This document shows, in pieces, positions 62,592-64,000 of a stretch of 64,000 bases of DNA. Position 1 is the first letter of the stretch. Every line of letters begins with the position of its first letter. This stretch comes from an uncultured bacterium (lineage in GTDB: Bacteria; Bacillota_I; Bacilli_A; RFN20; CAG-826). A program made the position numbers and the translations under genes. Where the stretch lies: positions 326,047-390,046 of the forward strand of contig CASFKG010000002.1 of assembly GCA_949295325.1 (NCBI GenBank), written 5' to 3'. A model generated the notes under the pieces. The model was not told where the DNA came from. It did no database searches and saw nothing but the letters and a program-made list of their open reading frames with translations.

Positions 62592-62614
62592 AAAAAAGGC
62601 CCGCACGCGCGGGT
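62592..62614 (-). terminator. Terminator of the infB-rbfA operon
   Basis: CCCGC-GCGT-GCGGG stem followed by CC and six T on the minus strand, 23 nt after the rbfA stop. Confidence 0.9.
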
Positions 62615-62636
62615 CTTTCGATCGGCTTTTTGGCCG

Positions 62637-62999
62637 CTACTGCTTTTTCCCCATCTTGGAAAGGTCCTCGGCCTCCTTGGCCAATACCCGGTCGAGCCTT
62701 TCGGAAACGACGAAGCGGTCGTCGAGGACGAACCGGAGGTCGGGAACGCGCCGGAGATCCATCTTCGAGGCCAGCTTGCTCCTTATAAGCCCCTTGAGGG
62801 AGAGGAGCTCGCCGAGGTTCCATTCCGGGTGCTTGGCCCCGAGGAAGGAAACGTAGACGGTGGCGATGCTGTGGTCGGGGGTCAGGTCCACCTCGTTCAC
62901 CGATACCATGCCGACCCCGGGGTTCTTGACCTCGAAGCGGATGATGTCGCTGACGTTCTTGTGGATGAGGGCCCTAAGCCTTCCCTGGCGGTCCGCCAT
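62637..62999 (-). CDS. rbfA: Ribosome-binding factor A
   Basis: Assists late 30S maturation, acting near the 16S 5' end, and is important in the cold. The 120-residue KH-type protein has VKNPGVGMVSVNEVDLTPD and RVPDLRFVLDD, both family-typical. Its ATG overlaps the infB stop (TAATG). In Bacilli truB and ribF usually follow; here they are about 8 kb away. Confidence 0.95.
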   Translation of the reverse strand: MADRQGRLRALIHKNVSDIIRFEVKNPGVGMVSVNEVDLTPDHSIATVYVSFLGAKHPEWNLGELLSLKGLIRSKLASKMDLRRVPDLRFVLDDRFVVSERLDRVLAKEAEDLSKMGKKQ

Positions 63000-64000
63000 T
63001 ACTGCTTCTCGACCATCTCGTAGCCTTCGATGAGGTCGCCCTCCTTGACGTCGTTATAGCCCTCCACCATGAGGCCGCATTCGTAGCCCTGGCGGACTTC
63101 CTTGACGTCGTCCTTGAAGCGCTTGAGCGAAGCGAGCTTCCCTTCGTAGGCGATGACGCCGGCCCTTAGGACGCGGACCTTCGAGCCGCTATGGATGACG
63201 CCGCTTGTCACGTAGCTGCCGGCCACCGTGCCGACGTGGCTGATCTTGTAGATGTGCCGGACCTCGGCCTCGCCGGTGACGTTTTCGACCATCTCGGCCT
63301 TGTAGAGGCCCTTCGCGGCCGCCTTCATCTCGTCGAGCAGCTCGTAGATGATCCGGTGGAGGTGGATTTCCACGCCCTTTTCCTCGGCCAACGCCCTGAC
63401 GCGGGCGTCCGGGCGGACGTTGAAGCCGTAGATGATCGCGTGGCTCGCGTCGGCCAAGGAGACGTCGTTGTCGGAAATGGCGCCGGCCGCGGAAAGCAGC
63501 ACCTTGATTTTGACCTTGTCGTCGCTAAGTTTTTCCAGCGAGGACTTGAGGGCTTCCGCGGAACCGTCGGTATCGGCCTTGACGATGACGTTCACGTCCT
63601 GCACCTTCCCGGCGTTGACCAAGTTGTTGAGGTCGCTTAGCGACAAGGCGCTGGTCCCGCTTTTTTCCTTGGCCCGCTTCTCGAGGGCTCGCTTCTCGGC
63701 GATGTCGCGCGCCTCCCTTTCGGTCGGGAAGGCCATGAAGCGGTCGCCGGCGCTGGGGACGGCCTCGAGGCCGGTGACGGCCACCGGGGTGGCCGGGCCG
63801 GCGCTTTTCAGCGTCTCGCCGTGTTCGTTGACCATGCGGCGGATCTTGCCGTATATCTCCCCCACGACCACGAAGTCGGAGGCGTTGAGCGTCCCGTTTT
63901 GGATAAGGAGCGTGGCCTTGGGGCCTTCGCCCTTGTCGAGGTTGCTCTCGAGCACGGTCCCGCTCGCATATCGTGCGGGGTTGGCCTTGAGTTCCATCAT
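62999..64000 (-). CDS. infB: Translation initiation factor IF-2, C-terminal part (continues beyond the window)
   Basis: The 3' 333 codons of infB. Visible parts are domain II (KGEGPKATLLIQNGTLN), the domain III linker (LNNLVNAGKVQDVNVIVKADTDG), and domains III and IV, with the initiator-tRNA-binding C-terminal beta barrel (SGVIHSGSKVRVLRAGVIAYEG; YECGLMVEGYNDVKEGD). The GTPase domain lies outside the window to the right, so the gene is cut by the window edge and not truncated. It ends by overlapping rbfA by one base. Confidence 0.97.
   Translation of the reverse strand: MMELKANPARYASGTVLESNLDKGEGPKATLLIQNGTLNASDFVVVGEIYGKIRRMVNEHGETLKSAGPATPVAVTGLEAVPSAGDRFMAFPTEREARDIAEKRALEKRAKEKSGTSALSLSDLNNLVNAGKVQDVNVIVKADTDGSAEALKSSLEKLSDDKVKIKVLLSAAGAISDNDVSLADASHAIIYGFNVRPDARVRALAEEKGVEIHLHRIIYELLDEMKAAAKGLYKAEMVENVTGEAEVRHIYKISHVGTVAGSYVTSGVIHSGSKVRVLRAGVIAYEGKLASLKRFKDDVKEVRQGYECGLMVEGYNDVKEGDLIEGYEMVEKQ

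Overview
The window looks like chromosomal core DNA from a GC-rich, low-GC-Gram-positive-type bacterium (Bacillota, probably an uncultured Bacilli/Erysipelotrichia/Mollicutes-related gut lineage). Reasons: the gene order lepA-hemW-hrcA-grpE-dnaK-dnaJ-rsmE, comEA-comEC-holA next to rpsT, and alaS-ruvX-yrzB-greA matches Bacillus-type synteny. The window also has a HrcA/CIRCE heat-shock operator, a T-box leader, an RNase J family gene, and lipoproteins with Gram-positive-style signals. The lineage is an inference from synteny; no rRNA, tRNA, CRISPR array or insertion sequence was seen.

Layout. 1-7.0 kb: rsmE, three small genes, then the hrcA-grpE-dnaK-dnaJ heat-shock operon under a promoter overlapped by CIRCE. 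7-15.6 kb: RDD membrane protein, hemW, a degenerate Fic-fold protein, lepA, an XPD-type helicase fused to a nuclease domain, and fmt. 15.7-19.4 kb (+): an AMP-ligase/carrier-protein fusion with an MFS transporter, then rpsT. 19.5-24.6 kb: a phosphoesterase, holA, comEC, comEA, and a ZIP transporter with a metal-binding partner. 24.7-28.7 kb: greA, yrzB, ruvX, and alaS behind an alanine T-box. 28.7-34.5 kb: two exported metallo-beta-lactamase-fold proteins, mnmA, dtd, pdp. 34.6-44 kb: rsmF-like (+), plsC, an SSB-like protein, pullulanase, acpS, ftsK, and an RNase J paralogue with altered metal ligands. 44-47.7 kb: a four-gene glycerol-3-phosphate-dehydrogenase-like operon. 47.7-56.5 kb: pnp, rpsO, an Fe-S aldo-keto reductase, typA, ribF, truB, a TtcA-like enzyme and a DNA alkyl-repair protein. 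57-60 kb: a more AT-rich stretch with a two-gene AAA-ATPase/TOPRIM pair resembling RloAB/AbiL/PARIS-type defence modules, and a surface protein. 60.6-64 kb: a surface lipoprotein with an elaborate upstream region, rbfA and the 3' part of infB.

The most unusual general feature is how expression starts. At a dozen or more transcription-unit heads, a close match to the -10 box TATAAT ends only 5-8 nt before the start codon, with no usable Shine-Dalgarno site. Such transcripts would be leaderless or nearly so. Genes inside operons and several highly expressed genes instead carry good Shine-Dalgarno sites. truB and the TtcA-like gene appear to share one palindromic bidirectional -10 element. The alaS T-box appears able to switch pairing between its antiterminator strand and the alaS Shine-Dalgarno site, suggesting translational rather than transcriptional control. 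Other points of interest are the AAA/TOPRIM pair, the RNase J with lost ligands, the catalytically degenerate Fic protein, and the stacked palindromes, 47-codon leader frame and G8 tract upstream of the surface lipoprotein.
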